Origin: Cystobacter fuscus DSM 2262
GTDB taxonomy: Bacteria > Myxococcota > Myxococcia > Myxococcales > Myxococcaceae
Assembly (NCBI RefSeq): GCF_000335475.2
Contig: NZ_ANAH02000001.1
Coordinates: 310,001 to 374,000, forward strand
Reading direction: 5' to 3'
Length of the DNA stretch: 64,000 bases
Both the position numbers and the translations under genes were made by a program. Positions 10,601 to 18,554 of the stretch are shown in pieces (within the stretch, counting starts at the first letter, position 1; each line of letters begins with the position of its first letter). Under the pieces are notes generated by a model. It had not been told where the DNA came from, did not search any database, and worked only from the letters and a program-made list of their open reading frames with translations.

Positions 10601-12943
10601 AACGGCCTGCGGCATGCGCTTCAAGTGGGCGACATCGCGCCCGCCTGCTACTGCAGCGTCTATCTCTTCGCCAATCGCCTGGCCATGGGGCACTCCCTGG
10701 ACGAGGTCTACCAGGAGTCGCTCGTACGCGCCGAGTACCTGGGCAAGACGGGCTTCGTGGATCCCCAGGACTGGCTCCTGGTGATTCAGCGCTACGTGCA
10801 ACAGCTGCGCGGCCACTCCCTGTCATTCTCCACCCTGGATGGAGAGGGCTTCGATGAACGGGCCTACGAAGCGCGGATGAAGCCCGAGCGCACGGGCGGC
10901 GCGCAGTGCAACTATTGGGTCACCAAGATGCAGTCGCGCTTCATGTGCGGCGCCTACGGGGAAGCCCGAGAAGCGGCGGACAAAGCAGCCGGGTTGTTGT
11001 GGGCCAGCCCTGGCCACCTCAATGCCCGCGAAGGCCACCTCTACCGCGCCCTGACCCTGGCCGCGTGCTTCGCGGGGGCCTCGCCCGAGCAGCAGCGGGA
11101 GTGGATGGAGGCCATCGAGCGGCACCACCAGCAGCTCGCGGAGTGGGCGGAGAATTGCCCGGAGAACTTCCGCGCGCTCGAGCGGCTCGTCTTCGCGGAG
11201 CGGGCCCGGCTCCTGGGGCACGCGGAGGAGGCGACACGGGCCTACGAGCAGGCCATCCGCTCGGCCCGGGAGAACGGCGCCATCCAGTACGTGGGGCTGG
11301 CCAGTGAGCTCGCGGCGAACTTCTGGCGCACGCGCGAGGCGCCCATCGTCGCCCACGCCTTCGCGCGCGAGGCCCGGGCGGCCTATCAACGGTGGGGAGC
11401 GCGGGCCAAGGTCCAGCACCTGGAGTCCCTGTGGCCAGAGCTCGCGCCCACCCACTCCCCCCAGGAAGCGCTGAGCACCAGCAGCACGGACTCCACCCGC
11501 ATCGACGCGCTCACGGTGGTCAAGGCCCAGCAGGCCGTCTCCGGAGAGATCGAGCTGGAGCGCCTGGTGACGGCGCTGATACGGGCGGCGATGGAGAACG
11601 CCGGCGCCCAGAAGGGTGCCCTGCTGCTGCCTGGGGAAAACACGCTCGCGGTGGCGGCCCTCTTCCAGACCTCGCCGGAGGGCGCCCTGGTGGCCTTGGA
11701 CGAGGGACACCACCACGAGCTGCCGTGGACCCTCCTGGCCTATGTCCGGCGCACGCGCGAACACGTGCTCATCGGCGATGCCTCCCAGCCCCATGCGTTC
11801 TCCTCCGATGCGTACCTGGCGCGCGGCGGAGCCCGCTCGGTGTTGTGCCTGCCCCTGCTGCGGCGGGAGCACTTCTCCGGGGCCCTGTACCTGGAGAACG
11901 ACCTGGCCACCAACGCCTTCAGCCCGGCACGCCTGGCGCTGCTGGGACACCTCGCGTCGCAGGCGGCCATCTCCATCGAGAACGCGCGACTGTACGCGGA
12001 CGTGCAGCGCGCCCGGACGGAGCTGCGCCGGGCCAATGACGAGCTGGAGCGGCGGGTGGAGGAGCGCACGCGCGAGCTCAAGCAAGCCCAGGCGCGCCTG
12101 GTGGACACCGCGCGCGAGGTGGGTATGGCGGAGGTGGCCTCCAACGTGCTGCACAACGTGGGCAACGTGCTCACCAGTGCCGTCGTCGACCTGGAGATGA
12201 TGAGCAAGACCGCGGGCGCCCTGCGCGTGGGCCGGGTGAGGCAGGCCGGCGCCCTGCTGCTGGAGCACCGGGAGTCCCTGGCGGACTTCCTGACGAAGGA
12301 TCCGCGGGGCGGCCAGATGCCGGAATACCTGGTGGCGCTCGGCGACGAGATGATGCGCGAGCAGACGCGCCTGATGGAGGACATGGCGGCGATGAACCGG
12401 CACATCGAGCACATCCGCGCCATCGTCCAGGTGCAGCAGACGTATGCGCGCAACTCACTGATGCGGGAGGAGTGCGAGCTGTCCCAGCTCGTCGACGACG
12501 CGCTGCGCATCCAACTGGAGTCCTTGCGGCGTCACGGCATCACCGTCCATCGGGAGCTGTCGCGGGTGCCCCCGGTGAACGTGGACAAGCACAAGGTGTT
12601 GCAGATCCTCATCAACCTGCTGAGCAACGCCAAACACGCGCTGGACGGAGTGCCCGAGCGCCAGCGCGACCTCTGGGTGAGGCTGGAGGCCGAAGGCAAC
12701 GTGGCGCGCATCCAGGTGACGGACAGCGGCGTGGGCATCGCGCCGGAGCTGATGGACAGCCTGTTCATCCACGGCTTCACCACGCGCAAGGACGGCCACG
12801 GCTTCGGGCTGCACTCGAGCGCACTGGCGGCGCGGATGCTCGAGGGCCGCCTCACCCTGGAGAGCGAGGGCCCCGGCCAGGGCGCCGTGGCCACGCTGGA
12901 ACTTCCGCTCACCCCCGAAGGAAGTTCCCGCGCGTCGTCGTGA
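7619..12943 (+). CDS. Ser/Thr kinase - AAA ATPase - GAF - histidine kinase hybrid (copy B)
   Basis: A 1,774-residue paralogue of the preceding gene with the same order: Hanks kinase, AAA ATPase, helical middle, GAF, coiled coil, histidine kinase. The frame is open upstream to a GTG at 7475, but ATG 7619 (MLDIPGYKVLG) matches the start of copy A, and the extra 48 residues would translate the conserved leader. All key motifs are kept: the kinase Lys, HKDIKPSN, DFG, GYSGIGKS, FLDDLQWAD, VLHNVGNVL and the N-box LLSNAKHAL. The helical middle, probably the sensing or partner part, differs most from copy A, while the segment before and into the GAF domain is nearly identical. This suggests the two proteins share output but differ in input. 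Its 3' end overlaps the convergent small gene by 35 bp. Confidence 0.92.
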   Translation: MLDIPGYKVLGTLLAKGSNVLFHAVREADGVPVILKTPLAPSPGASENERYRREFAILQRLRDVRGVTRPYAYERIHERPVLLLERIQGEPLSEATGQPMEVSRFLSLALSLVSTLAEVHLRDIIHKDIKPSNIILEPSGEARLIDFGVATLQRVEHLEAAPAHLIEGTLAYMSPEQTGRMNRVVDHRTDFYSLGVTFYELLTGRRPFQARDALEWFHAHLTQRPKPPHELNPQVPPALSALVMKLLAKVAEERYQSAEGLKADLERCHEALGQGVREVFPLGTQDTPQRFQLPQRLYGREAQVAALLEGFERVTRTGRPELLLLSGYSGIGKSSLVHELYKPVVRRRGFFLNGKFDQFQRDIPYATLAQTLRGLVQQLLAGSEEELARWREQVNRAWDGEGQVLVDLVPQLEVLVGPQPALQELPASEAQQRLFRVVRQFTAVFSTKEHPVVVFLDDLQWADSASLWPLEQMLCQPETPPVLWLGAYRDNEVGPSHPLMTMLEKAREAGTRLTDLRLEPLRVEQVEELVGETLPGAGQEVVSPLAVLVHEKTGGNPFFLRQLLVTLHQDGLLVRLPKGGWRWDAEGVRARDYSENIVDFMVGRLRQFLPGTQHLLQLAACAGAVFSLQMLGTLAGLSEVEQVEQGLEPALREGLLGRVGPETYRFLHDRIQQAAHSLSSEEKRQQVHLRIGRLLLQSLSPEQVRESLFEVVSQLNAGLALMEDPTERHQLARLNAEAGRKAQAALALRPALTYFWTAFALIPGDPWETDPALSFQVRLAQARTELMSGDPFVAQRLAESLLPRSRSRADTVAVHVLLMDVHLGTGKFREGMNSMLECLARLGMPVSPNPTREEAVAAHEEVWTLLGQRPIESLLELPLMTNPDMKMAVVALFKLFPGAYSSSNPHLLVIILSQMVSLTLRHGFVDGAVSGYAWFGVITGSFFKRYREGHAFARLALGFVERYHLSARRGGVLLGMQFSSYWVQPLARAQELLLNGLRHALQVGDIAPACYCSVYLFANRLAMGHSLDEVYQESLVRAEYLGKTGFVDPQDWLLVIQRYVQQLRGHSLSFSTLDGEGFDERAYEARMKPERTGGAQCNYWVTKMQSRFMCGAYGEAREAADKAAGLLWASPGHLNAREGHLYRALTLAACFAGASPEQQREWMEAIERHHQQLAEWAENCPENFRALERLVFAERARLLGHAEEATRAYEQAIRSARENGAIQYVGLASELAANFWRTREAPIVAHAFAREARAAYQRWGARAKVQHLESLWPELAPTHSPQEALSTSSTDSTRIDALTVVKAQQAVSGEIELERLVTALIRAAMENAGAQKGALLLPGENTLAVAALFQTSPEGALVALDEGHHHELPWTLLAYVRRTREHVLIGDASQPHAFSSDAYLARGGARSVLCLPLLRREHFSGALYLENDLATNAFSPARLALLGHLASQAAISIENARLYADVQRARTELRRANDELERRVEERTRELKQAQARLVDTAREVGMAEVASNVLHNVGNVLTSAVVDLEMMSKTAGALRVGRVRQAGALLLEHRESLADFLTKDPRGGQMPEYLVALGDEMMREQTRLMEDMAAMNRHIEHIRAIVQVQQTYARNSLMREECELSQLVDDALRIQLESLRRHGITVHRELSRVPPVNVDKHKVLQILINLLSNAKHALDGVPERQRDLWVRLEAEGNVARIQVTDSGVGIAPELMDSLFIHGFTTRKDGHGFGLHSSALAARMLEGRLTLESEGPGQGAVATLELPLTPEGSSRASS

Positions 12944-13241
12944 GCAGCGCGGCCTTCCAGTAAGCGCCCCCCGCCCGGCGCTGCTCCCAGAGCCGCTCGA
13001 ACTCCGCCCGGGTGATTTCCAGGGGCGCCGACTCCGTCTCGGCGGCGATCTCCTCCAGGCCGGGCATCGGCACCAGGGCCAGCTCCGCGTCGCGCTCCTC
13101 GTGCGCATCCGCGAAGCCCACCCGCCCATCCCGGTAGACATCGATCTTCCGCTGCTCCCACCCCCCACCGTCGTACTCGCCAAGACGCAGGACCGGATAC
13201 TCCGGATCCGAATGAACCCACCGCACCGCGAAGTACTTCAT
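12909..13241 (-). CDS. Small DUF6881-like protein
   Basis: A 110-residue protein beginning MKYFAVRWVHSDPEYPV. The pattern is a Trp-His-x-x-x-x-x-Pro-Val-x-L opening, then WEQRKIDVYRDGRVGFAD, then an Asp/Glu-rich helix. It matches what I recall of the DUF6881 family, whose function is unknown. The start at 13241 is preceded by a purine-rich GGGAGG, which fits a ribosome site; the frame is open to an in-frame ATG 33 bases further upstream, which is less likely. It is convergent with the kinase hybrid and overlaps its last 35 bp. A divergent lipoprotein gene starts ~150 bp away. DUF6881 is sometimes found among immunity-type genes, but nothing toxin-like is adjacent here. Confidence 0.7.
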   Translation of the reverse strand: MKYFAVRWVHSDPEYPVLRLGEYDGGGWEQRKIDVYRDGRVGFADAHEERDAELALVPMPGLEEIAAETESAPLEITRAEFERLWEQRRAGGAYWKAALLTTTRGNFLRG

Positions 13242-13388
13242 CGGGGCCTCCCTGGTTGGAGAATGTCCGTGCACCTAGCAAAACACGAATTTCCGTGGAG
13301 GCAAGCCCGATAACGGCGTGAAGCGTCCCCCGCCCGACGGGAGCACACTCCACCCCCCCCATGGGGCATGGCAGGCTCGCGCCCACTC

Positions 13389-14315
13389 ATGCGACCCCTC
13401 CGATTCCCGCTGCTGCTCGTCGCCCTGCTCGCCACCGCTTGCGCCACGACCTCCGCGCAAGCCCCCGCCGCCGTGGCCCAGCCCCCCGCCTTCCTCTGGG
13501 AGGTGACGCGGCCGGGCGCTCCGGACAAGCCGCTCTACCTCACCGGCTCCATCCACCTGGGCCTGCCGGGCCAGTTCACCTTCCCACCCTCCCTGGAGGC
13601 CGCGCTCGCGCGCTCCCAGGCGCTGGTGGTGGAGCTGGATCCGGACAAGGCCCAAGCCAACGCGAAGGAGACCCAGAAGCTGGTGCTGCGCCTGGGCACC
13701 TATGCCCCTCCGGATGGACTCCAGGCGCACCTGAGCGAGGAGACCCGGAGCCGCCTGCCCGAGCTGCTCGCGAAGGTGGGACTGCCCCCCGCGGCCGTCG
13801 AGCGCATGCGGCCCTGGTTGCTCTACATCACCCTCTCCGTGCTGGAGCTGCAACGGGCGGGCTACTCGGAGGCGGGGGGAATCGATCGGCTGTTGCTGGC
13901 GAAGGCCCGCGACACCAAGCGCATCGTGGAGCTGGAGACGATGGAAGGGCAGCTGGGCATGCTCGCGAGCCTGCCGGATCCGGTGCAGGAGCTCATGCTG
14001 CGCGAGATGATCGAGCAGTCGCCCCTGACGGCGGTCAACATGGCGCGGATGAGCACCGCGTGGGAGGGAGGCAATCCCAGCGCCCTCGCGGACCTGCTCT
14101 TCACCCAGGCGAAGGAGCCCGCCTTCCAGCCCTTCTACGAGGCCCTCTTCTACACCCGCAACCGGCGGATGGCCGACAAGCTGGCCGGGCTGGTCGACGC
14201 GCCGGAGACGCACTTCGTGGTGGTGGGCGCCGGGCACCTGGTGGGGCCGGAGGGACTGCTCGCCCTGCTCGAGCGCGCGGGCTTCCAGGTGCGCCAGCTT
14301 CCCCGCGAGCCCTGA
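13389..14315 (+). CDS. TraB/GumN family lipoprotein
   Basis: 308 residues from ATG 13389; an in-frame ATG at 13368 would add seven residues before the signal peptide. The N-terminus MRPLRFPLLLVALLATAC is a lipoprotein signal with lipobox LATAC, so the protein should sit in the envelope. The mature part has LYLTGSIHLG, the TraB/GumN (PF01963) N-terminal signature, and a C-terminal FVVVGAGHLVG that supplies the second conserved His motif. Proteins of this family resemble Tiki-type metalloproteases and erythromycin-esterase-like folds; the substrate is unknown. The LytTR regulator starts 22 bp downstream on the same strand, so the two may be cotranscribed. Confidence 0.85.
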   Translation: MRPLRFPLLLVALLATACATTSAQAPAAVAQPPAFLWEVTRPGAPDKPLYLTGSIHLGLPGQFTFPPSLEAALARSQALVVELDPDKAQANAKETQKLVLRLGTYAPPDGLQAHLSEETRSRLPELLAKVGLPPAAVERMRPWLLYITLSVLELQRAGYSEAGGIDRLLLAKARDTKRIVELETMEGQLGMLASLPDPVQELMLREMIEQSPLTAVNMARMSTAWEGGNPSALADLLFTQAKEPAFQPFYEALFYTRNRRMADKLAGLVDAPETHFVVVGAGHLVGPEGLLALLERAGFQVRQLPREP

Positions 14316-14337
14316 GCGTGGCCTACACTGCGCGTCC

Positions 14338-15084
14338 GTGAGCCCTCCCCTGCGTATCCTCATCGCGGATGACGAGCTGGTCGCGCGCAAGCGCCTCGCG
14401 CGCCTGCTGGCGGCCCTGCCCGGCACCACCGTGTGCGGCGAGGTCTGCGACGCGCAGGCCGTGCTCGACACGGTGCGCGCCGGGGGCGTGGACGTGGTGC
14501 TGCTCGACATCCACATGCCCGGGCTCAGTGGCCTGGACGCGCTCGCCCTGCTTCCCGAGGGCGGCCCCCAGGTCATCCTCATCACCGCCCACCCCGGCCA
14601 CGCCGTGGAGGCCTTCGAGCACGGCGCCGTGGACTACGTGCTCAAGCCCGTGGAGGCCTCGCGCCTGCAGAAGGCCCTGGACCGCGCGCGCGCCCGCTTC
14701 GCGCCTCCCCCCCAGGAGCCCGTCCGCCTGGATCGGCTGCCCATCCCCACCCGCCAGGGCATCGTCCTGGTGGCGCCGGAGAGCATCTCCCACGCCACGC
14801 TCGAGGACGAGCTCGTCACCATCTTCACCCTCCAGGGCGACTACCTCACCGACTTCAGCCTGCAGGAGCTGGCGGACCGGCTGCCCACCGAGGGCTTCTA
14901 CCGGGTGCACCGCCGCGCCCTGCTCAACCTCGCCCAGGTCACGCGCCTGGAGCCCCTGGAGACGGGGGGCTACCTGGCGCGCACGGCCCGCGGCCACACG
15001 GTGGAGGTGAGCCGCCAGTCCGCCCGCGAGCTGCGTCGGCGGCTCGGCCTGCGGCGCGGCGGCGAGGAGGAGCCCGGGGGGTAA
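14338..15084 (+). CDS. LytTR-type response regulator
   Basis: 248 residues from a GTG start. Residues ~4-120 form an intact receiver: the acidic pair in IADDELVARK, the phospho-Asp in VVLLDIHMPG, and the conserved Lys in DYVLKPVE. The C-terminal ~100 residues match a LytTR DNA-binding domain, with FYRVHRRALLNLAQV and a GHTVEVSRQ strand. No partner sensor kinase of the LytS type is next to it. It follows a TraB-type lipoprotein gene by 22 bp and precedes an RDD membrane protein gene by 32 bp, so the three may form one transcription unit. A LytTR target site pair could not be picked out by eye. Confidence 0.9.
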   Translation: MSPPLRILIADDELVARKRLARLLAALPGTTVCGEVCDAQAVLDTVRAGGVDVVLLDIHMPGLSGLDALALLPEGGPQVILITAHPGHAVEAFEHGAVDYVLKPVEASRLQKALDRARARFAPPPQEPVRLDRLPIPTRQGIVLVAPESISHATLEDELVTIFTLQGDYLTDFSLQELADRLPTEGFYRVHRRALLNLAQVTRLEPLETGGYLARTARGHTVEVSRQSARELRRRLGLRRGGEEEPGG

Positions 15085-15116
15085 GCCCTTGAGCGGGGTG
15101 CCGCCGCGCTGCGAAC

Positions 15117-15740
15117 ATGCAAGCACCCATGTCCGAACCCGAGATCTCCGCGCCCCAGCGCCCAGGCGCCTTCTGTGCCCTGCATGCCGAGCAGCGCGCC
15201 GTCACCCTGTGCAACCGGTGCGGCAACTACGCGTGCGAGCAGTGCTTCCAGGTCGCGCACGACCGGCAGGACTACTGCACGACGTGTCTGCCGCTCATCC
15301 GGCCCCCGCTCGCCGACCGCGGTGCCCGCTTCGTCGCGGTCCTCGTGGATCAGCTCGCCCTGGTGGCGCCGATTCTCGCGTGCTCGTTCCTCGGCATCCT
15401 GCTGTCGGGCGGCGGAGTCGAGAGCTCCCTGCTCGTGATCGGCTTGGGGCTGCTGGGCTCCCTGGGCGTCGCGGGCTACCAGCTCTACCTGCTCGCCACC
15501 GTGGGGCAGAGCCTGGGCAAGCGCATGATGCACATCAAGGTGGTGCGCACCGATGGCGGTCCCGTGGACCTCGCCCGGCTCATCTTCCTGCGCAACGTGG
15601 TGCCGGCGCTCATCGGCATGTGCACCTGGAACGTCTTCAGCCTCGTCGACACGCTCTGCATCTTCACCGAGCAGCGCCGCTGCCTTCACGACCACATCGC
15701 GGACACCCAGGTGGTCGTCGTGAACAATACCGACGACTGA
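15117..15740 (+). CDS. RDD family membrane protein with N-terminal zinc-finger (B-box-like)
   Basis: 207 residues from ATG 15117; ATG 15129 (MSEPEIS) is an equally possible start. Residues ~18-60 carry a Cys/His ladder (FCALHAEQRAV, LCNRCGNYACEQCF, YCTTC) typical of the B-box-like zinc fingers found before membrane domains in myxobacteria. The rest is an RDD domain: an Arg-Asp region around ARFVAVLVDQLAL, then about three membrane segments, with the typical GQSLGKRMMHIKVV motif between segments 2 and 3. RDD proteins are inner-membrane proteins, some with transport roles; the function here is unknown. Two strong hairpins separate it from the convergent gene behind it. Confidence 0.85.
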   Translation: MQAPMSEPEISAPQRPGAFCALHAEQRAVTLCNRCGNYACEQCFQVAHDRQDYCTTCLPLIRPPLADRGARFVAVLVDQLALVAPILACSFLGILLSGGGVESSLLVIGLGLLGSLGVAGYQLYLLATVGQSLGKRMMHIKVVRTDGGPVDLARLIFLRNVVPALIGMCTWNVFSLVDTLCIFTEQRRCLHDHIADTQVVVVNNTDD

Positions 15741-15775
15741 AACGGGCACCTTCATCATCCGGGGCTCCCGGGAGA

Positions 15776-15805
15776 AGGGGGCGGGAGCGCGAGCCCGCCC
15801 TCCCC
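15776..15805 (+). terminator. Hairpin after the RDD gene
   Basis: A G-rich arm (GGGGGCGGG) and its C-rich complement (CCCGCCC then TCCCC) form a long GC stem around an 8-base loop, about 36 bp after the stop at 15740. There is no U tract, as is common in very GC-rich genomes, so intrinsic termination is inferred from position between convergent genes. Confidence 0.5.
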
Positions 15806-15824
15806 GGGTGACCACCGTGCTCCC

Positions 15825-15846
15825 CCCGGCCGTATCGACGGCCGGG
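15825..15846 (-). terminator. Hairpin after the receiver-GGDEF gene
   Basis: A perfect 8-bp inverted repeat, CCCGGCCG and CGGCCGGG, around the 6-base loop TATCGA. It lies 12 bp beyond the stop of the minus-strand gene and next to the hairpin of the convergent plus-strand gene. There is no U run. Confidence 0.5.
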
Positions 15847-15857
15847 CGGAGCGGCCC

Positions 15858-16952
15858 TCAGCCCTGGTTGGCGATGACCACCCGGTTGGGGCCCACCAGC
15901 TTGGAGGCGCGCAGGGCCTTCTCCGCGAAGGAGATGAGATCCTGCTCGGAGCGGGCTGGATCCGGGAAGACGGAGATGGCGGCGCTCACCGTCACCTCGC
16001 CCTGTCCGCCGCCCGTGCCCTCCGGGAAGTCGAGCTCCTCCACCGCCTTGCGCAGCTTCTCCGCGTAGGTGCGTGCCCGCTCCACGTCCGCGTTGCACAG
16101 CACCACGCCGAACACGTCCCAGTCGTAGCGGGCGGCGATCTCCGAGGAGTTGTCGCTGCGCGCGTGGGTGACGGGATCCTCCATCAGCTCCGTCACCAAC
16201 TGGGCCACGCGGCGCAGCAGCTTGTCGCCCTCGGCGTAGCCGCGCGAGAGGTTGAAGCGCCGGAAGCCGTCGATGTCGACGAGCACCAGCATCAACTTCT
16301 GCTCGCGGCGCCGCGCGCTCAACAGACCCGCGCTCAGCGCCTCCTGGAAGTAGCGGTGGTTGTAGAGGCCCGTGAGGCCATCGCGGAAGGCGAGCCGCTC
16401 GCTCTCCGGGATGAGCGGCTGGTTGCCGCCGCCCTTGGCATCCGGCGCGCGCGGCTCCACCGTCTTGATGCGGGTGCTCGAGGGGGGCGAACGCCCCGCC
16501 GCCGGCTTGGCCGGACGCAGCCCGAGCTGCTCCTTGAGCTCCTGCACCATCTTGTCGCGGATGGCCACCAGCGCGGCGTTGTGCACCGCCTGGCCCACGG
16601 TGTTCTTCAGTTCCTGCTCGGTGAAGGGCTTGGTGAGGAAGTGATTCACCCGCGCTTCATTGATGGCCTTCTGGGCGTCCTCCAGCTTCTGGGATGCCGT
16701 CACCAGGATGCGCGCGGCATGGGGTTGGAGCTCGGAGACCCGCTTGAGGAGGTCCACTCCCATCAAGCCGTCCCCAAGGTTTTGATCCGATACGACCGCG
16801 TGCAGTTGCTCCCGCTGAAGCACTTCGAGTGCTTCTTCAGCGGACCTGGCGAGGAAGACCGTGAAGTCCTTGCTCAGGTAGTACTGCATCAGGGCCAGCA
16901 TGGTTCGATTGTCCTCGACGACGAGGACCTTCGCGGCAACAGGCTCACTCAC
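15858..16952 (-). CDS. Response regulator with degenerate GGDEF domain
   Basis: About 364 residues from a GTG at 16952; the frame is open to an ATG at 17003, which would add 17 residues before the receiver. The receiver is intact: VLVVEDN, phospho-Asp in AVVSDQNLG, and the Lys in NHFLTKPF. After a ~60-residue linker comes a GGDEF-fold domain starting at FRDGLTGLYNHRYF and VLVDIDGFRRFN. The catalytic half-site reads DWDVF where GGDEF is expected (16110-16124), so both Gly and the Glu are lost and cyclase activity is not expected. Myxococcal proteins of this kind (for example ActA) are known; whether this is an orthologue cannot be told. It probably acts as a c-di-GMP-independent output or as a binding scaffold. 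Confidence 0.88.
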   Translation of the reverse strand: MSEPVAAKVLVVEDNRTMLALMQYYLSKDFTVFLARSAEEALEVLQREQLHAVVSDQNLGDGLMGVDLLKRVSELQPHAARILVTASQKLEDAQKAINEARVNHFLTKPFTEQELKNTVGQAVHNAALVAIRDKMVQELKEQLGLRPAKPAAGRSPPSSTRIKTVEPRAPDAKGGGNQPLIPESERLAFRDGLTGLYNHRYFQEALSAGLLSARRREQKLMLVLVDIDGFRRFNLSRGYAEGDKLLRRVAQLVTELMEDPVTHARSDNSSEIAARYDWDVFGVVLCNADVERARTYAEKLRKAVEELDFPEGTGGGQGEVTVSAAISVFPDPARSEQDLISFAEKALRASKLVGPNRVVIANQG

Positions 16953-17048
16953 CAGGGCAGACCAACGAAACGAGGGGCATGCAAGAGGGTTGGAGCGTCG
17001 CAAAGGTCAGGCCCTCGTCGCAAGCGCGGAAGCACTCCCCACCGCTTT

Positions 17049-18536
17049 TCACGCTCCCGGCCACTCGTGGACCGGCCTGCCGGACGCCGCATGGGTCAAA
17101 TATCGCTCCAGCAAGGCCCCCAGGGCATCGGGTCGGGGCATGTGTGCTTCCAGGTAGGCCAACATCTTCCGTTGCCAGCGTGCCCCCGTGCACCCGGCGC
17201 CCACCCGGGCCTGGATGATGCCCAGGAGCGCGTCGGCCTCGTCCGGGTCCACGCCCGCGCCCACCAGCCCCTCCCGGGCCACGGGCAGCAGCCGCCGCAC
17301 CAGGTCCGGAGCGGGCAGGGCCCGGGGAGCGTGGCCGGGACGCTCGGGCCACAGGAGCACCGCGTCCAGGCCGTGGCGCGCGGCGCGCAGGAAGTTGTCC
17401 TGGGCGTAGGCGAAGGGCATGGAGGGCAAGAGCCGCTCCACCTCGCCGCCCAGTCCCAGCGTGAGGCCCAGGAGCAGAGCCCCGTTGGCCAGCATGTCCT
17501 CCACCGTGGGGCCCGCGGGCAGCGCGCGCATCTCGATGCGCAGGTGGCCCCCATCGGCGGGGTCGTAGATGGCGCGGTTCCAGTTCCACACCGTACCCTG
17601 GTGCAGGCGCAGCTCCTCGAGCCGCGGCAGGCCGTCCTCGGTCAGGTGCTCCCGGGGGGACGCCGGCGCCAGCACCGGCAGCAGCGGCGGGTGCAGCGCC
17701 ACCGACTCGGCGAACAGCTCCCACGCGCCCTCGCGCGCCCAGCCGTGGCCGAAGCTGACGCGTCCGGGCCGGGGCGCCTCGCCAGAGCCCTCGCCCCGGT
17801 CATCCACCGCCTGGCGGAAGAGCGCCACGCGCGTCTCGTCCCACAGCCGCCGGCCCAGGAGGAAGGGCGAGTTGCCGCTCACCGCCAGCACCGGCGCCGT
17901 GGCGAGCTGGCACGCGTTGTACAAGCGCGCGAAGTCCGCCGGGAGCACCCTCAAGTGGTACTGCAACGAGGTGTTGGCCCCCTCGAGCGTCACGTCGTCC
18001 CACTCCAGGGAGAGCGGATCCTCCCCCTGGATGACCACGCGGAAGGGCGCCTCGCCCCGGCTGCGGCGGATGGAGGTGGACATGGCGCGGTAGCGCGGCA
18101 TCGCCGTGAGCGAGCCCGGCCGCAGGTCCGCCTCGCGCAGCGTGGGGAGGATGCCCATCACCGCCACGCGCGCCCCCTGCGTGGCCGCCGCGCGCGCCAC
18201 CTCCGCCAGCGCGCTCTCGAACTCCGCGCGCATCGCCGAGAAGGGACGTCCCGCCAGGGGCCCCGGCCGCAGGTTGCACTCGATGTTGAAGCGGTTGAGC
18301 TCCACCGTCACCCGCGGATCCTTCGTCTGACCCAGCACCTGCCGGTTCACCGGAAGGGGCCGTCCGTGGGCGTCCACGAGGAACATCTCCAGCTCGGCGC
18401 CGAGTGACGGCGCGCCCTCACCGAAGCCCGGCCGCGCCATCAGGGCGCGCAACACCTCGAGGCTCTCGGTGAGTCGTTCGCCGAAGGCCTCGTATTCCTG
18501 GGTCTCGAACTTCTCGCAGTCGATTTGAAGGCCCAT
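17049..18536 (-). CDS. Glutamate-cysteine ligase family protein (GCS2 type)
   Basis: 495 residues. The N-terminal part has LGAELEMFLVD, which gives the metal-binding E-x-E of the GCS2 fold. Later motifs VELNRFNIECNLRP and a Gly-Asn-Ser-Pro stretch (LAVSGNSPFLLG) also fit carboxylate-amine ligases of the YbdK/GshA-like superfamily. Members join an amino acid to the gamma carboxyl of Glu using ATP. The true substrate here is not known, since this subgroup is distinct from classical GshA. The start lies 18 bp after the stop of the upstream FAD protein gene, so the two form a likely operon transcribed from about 20 kb. No signal peptide is present, so it should be cytosolic. Confidence 0.8.
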   Translation of the reverse strand: MGLQIDCEKFETQEYEAFGERLTESLEVLRALMARPGFGEGAPSLGAELEMFLVDAHGRPLPVNRQVLGQTKDPRVTVELNRFNIECNLRPGPLAGRPFSAMRAEFESALAEVARAAATQGARVAVMGILPTLREADLRPGSLTAMPRYRAMSTSIRRSRGEAPFRVVIQGEDPLSLEWDDVTLEGANTSLQYHLRVLPADFARLYNACQLATAPVLAVSGNSPFLLGRRLWDETRVALFRQAVDDRGEGSGEAPRPGRVSFGHGWAREGAWELFAESVALHPPLLPVLAPASPREHLTEDGLPRLEELRLHQGTVWNWNRAIYDPADGGHLRIEMRALPAGPTVEDMLANGALLLGLTLGLGGEVERLLPSMPFAYAQDNFLRAARHGLDAVLLWPERPGHAPRALPAPDLVRRLLPVAREGLVGAGVDPDEADALLGIIQARVGAGCTGARWQRKMLAYLEAHMPRPDALGALLERYLTHAASGRPVHEWPGA

Positions 18537-18554
18537 GGGAAAGAAGAAGTCTCC

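Larger units (their letters stand above)
1911..12943 (+). repeat. Tandem duplication, two ~5.5-kb units
   Basis: Unit A (about 1911-7383) and unit B (about 7475-12943) are related along their whole length, including ~150 bp of leader before each ATG. Both leaders carry CCACGACGAGCATGCGCCC and end in TCTTCATGTTGGACATCCC. The offset is 5,557 at the start codon and 5,560 in the 3' half, because unit B has one extra codon. Similarity is uneven. About 5481-6015 matches 11041-11575 with only two differences seen by eye, whereas the stretch 4420-5470 has diverged clearly. The 17 bases after each stop are also alike. The region between the two genes (7384-7618) is repeat leader and shows no separate gene. 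Confidence 0.9.
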
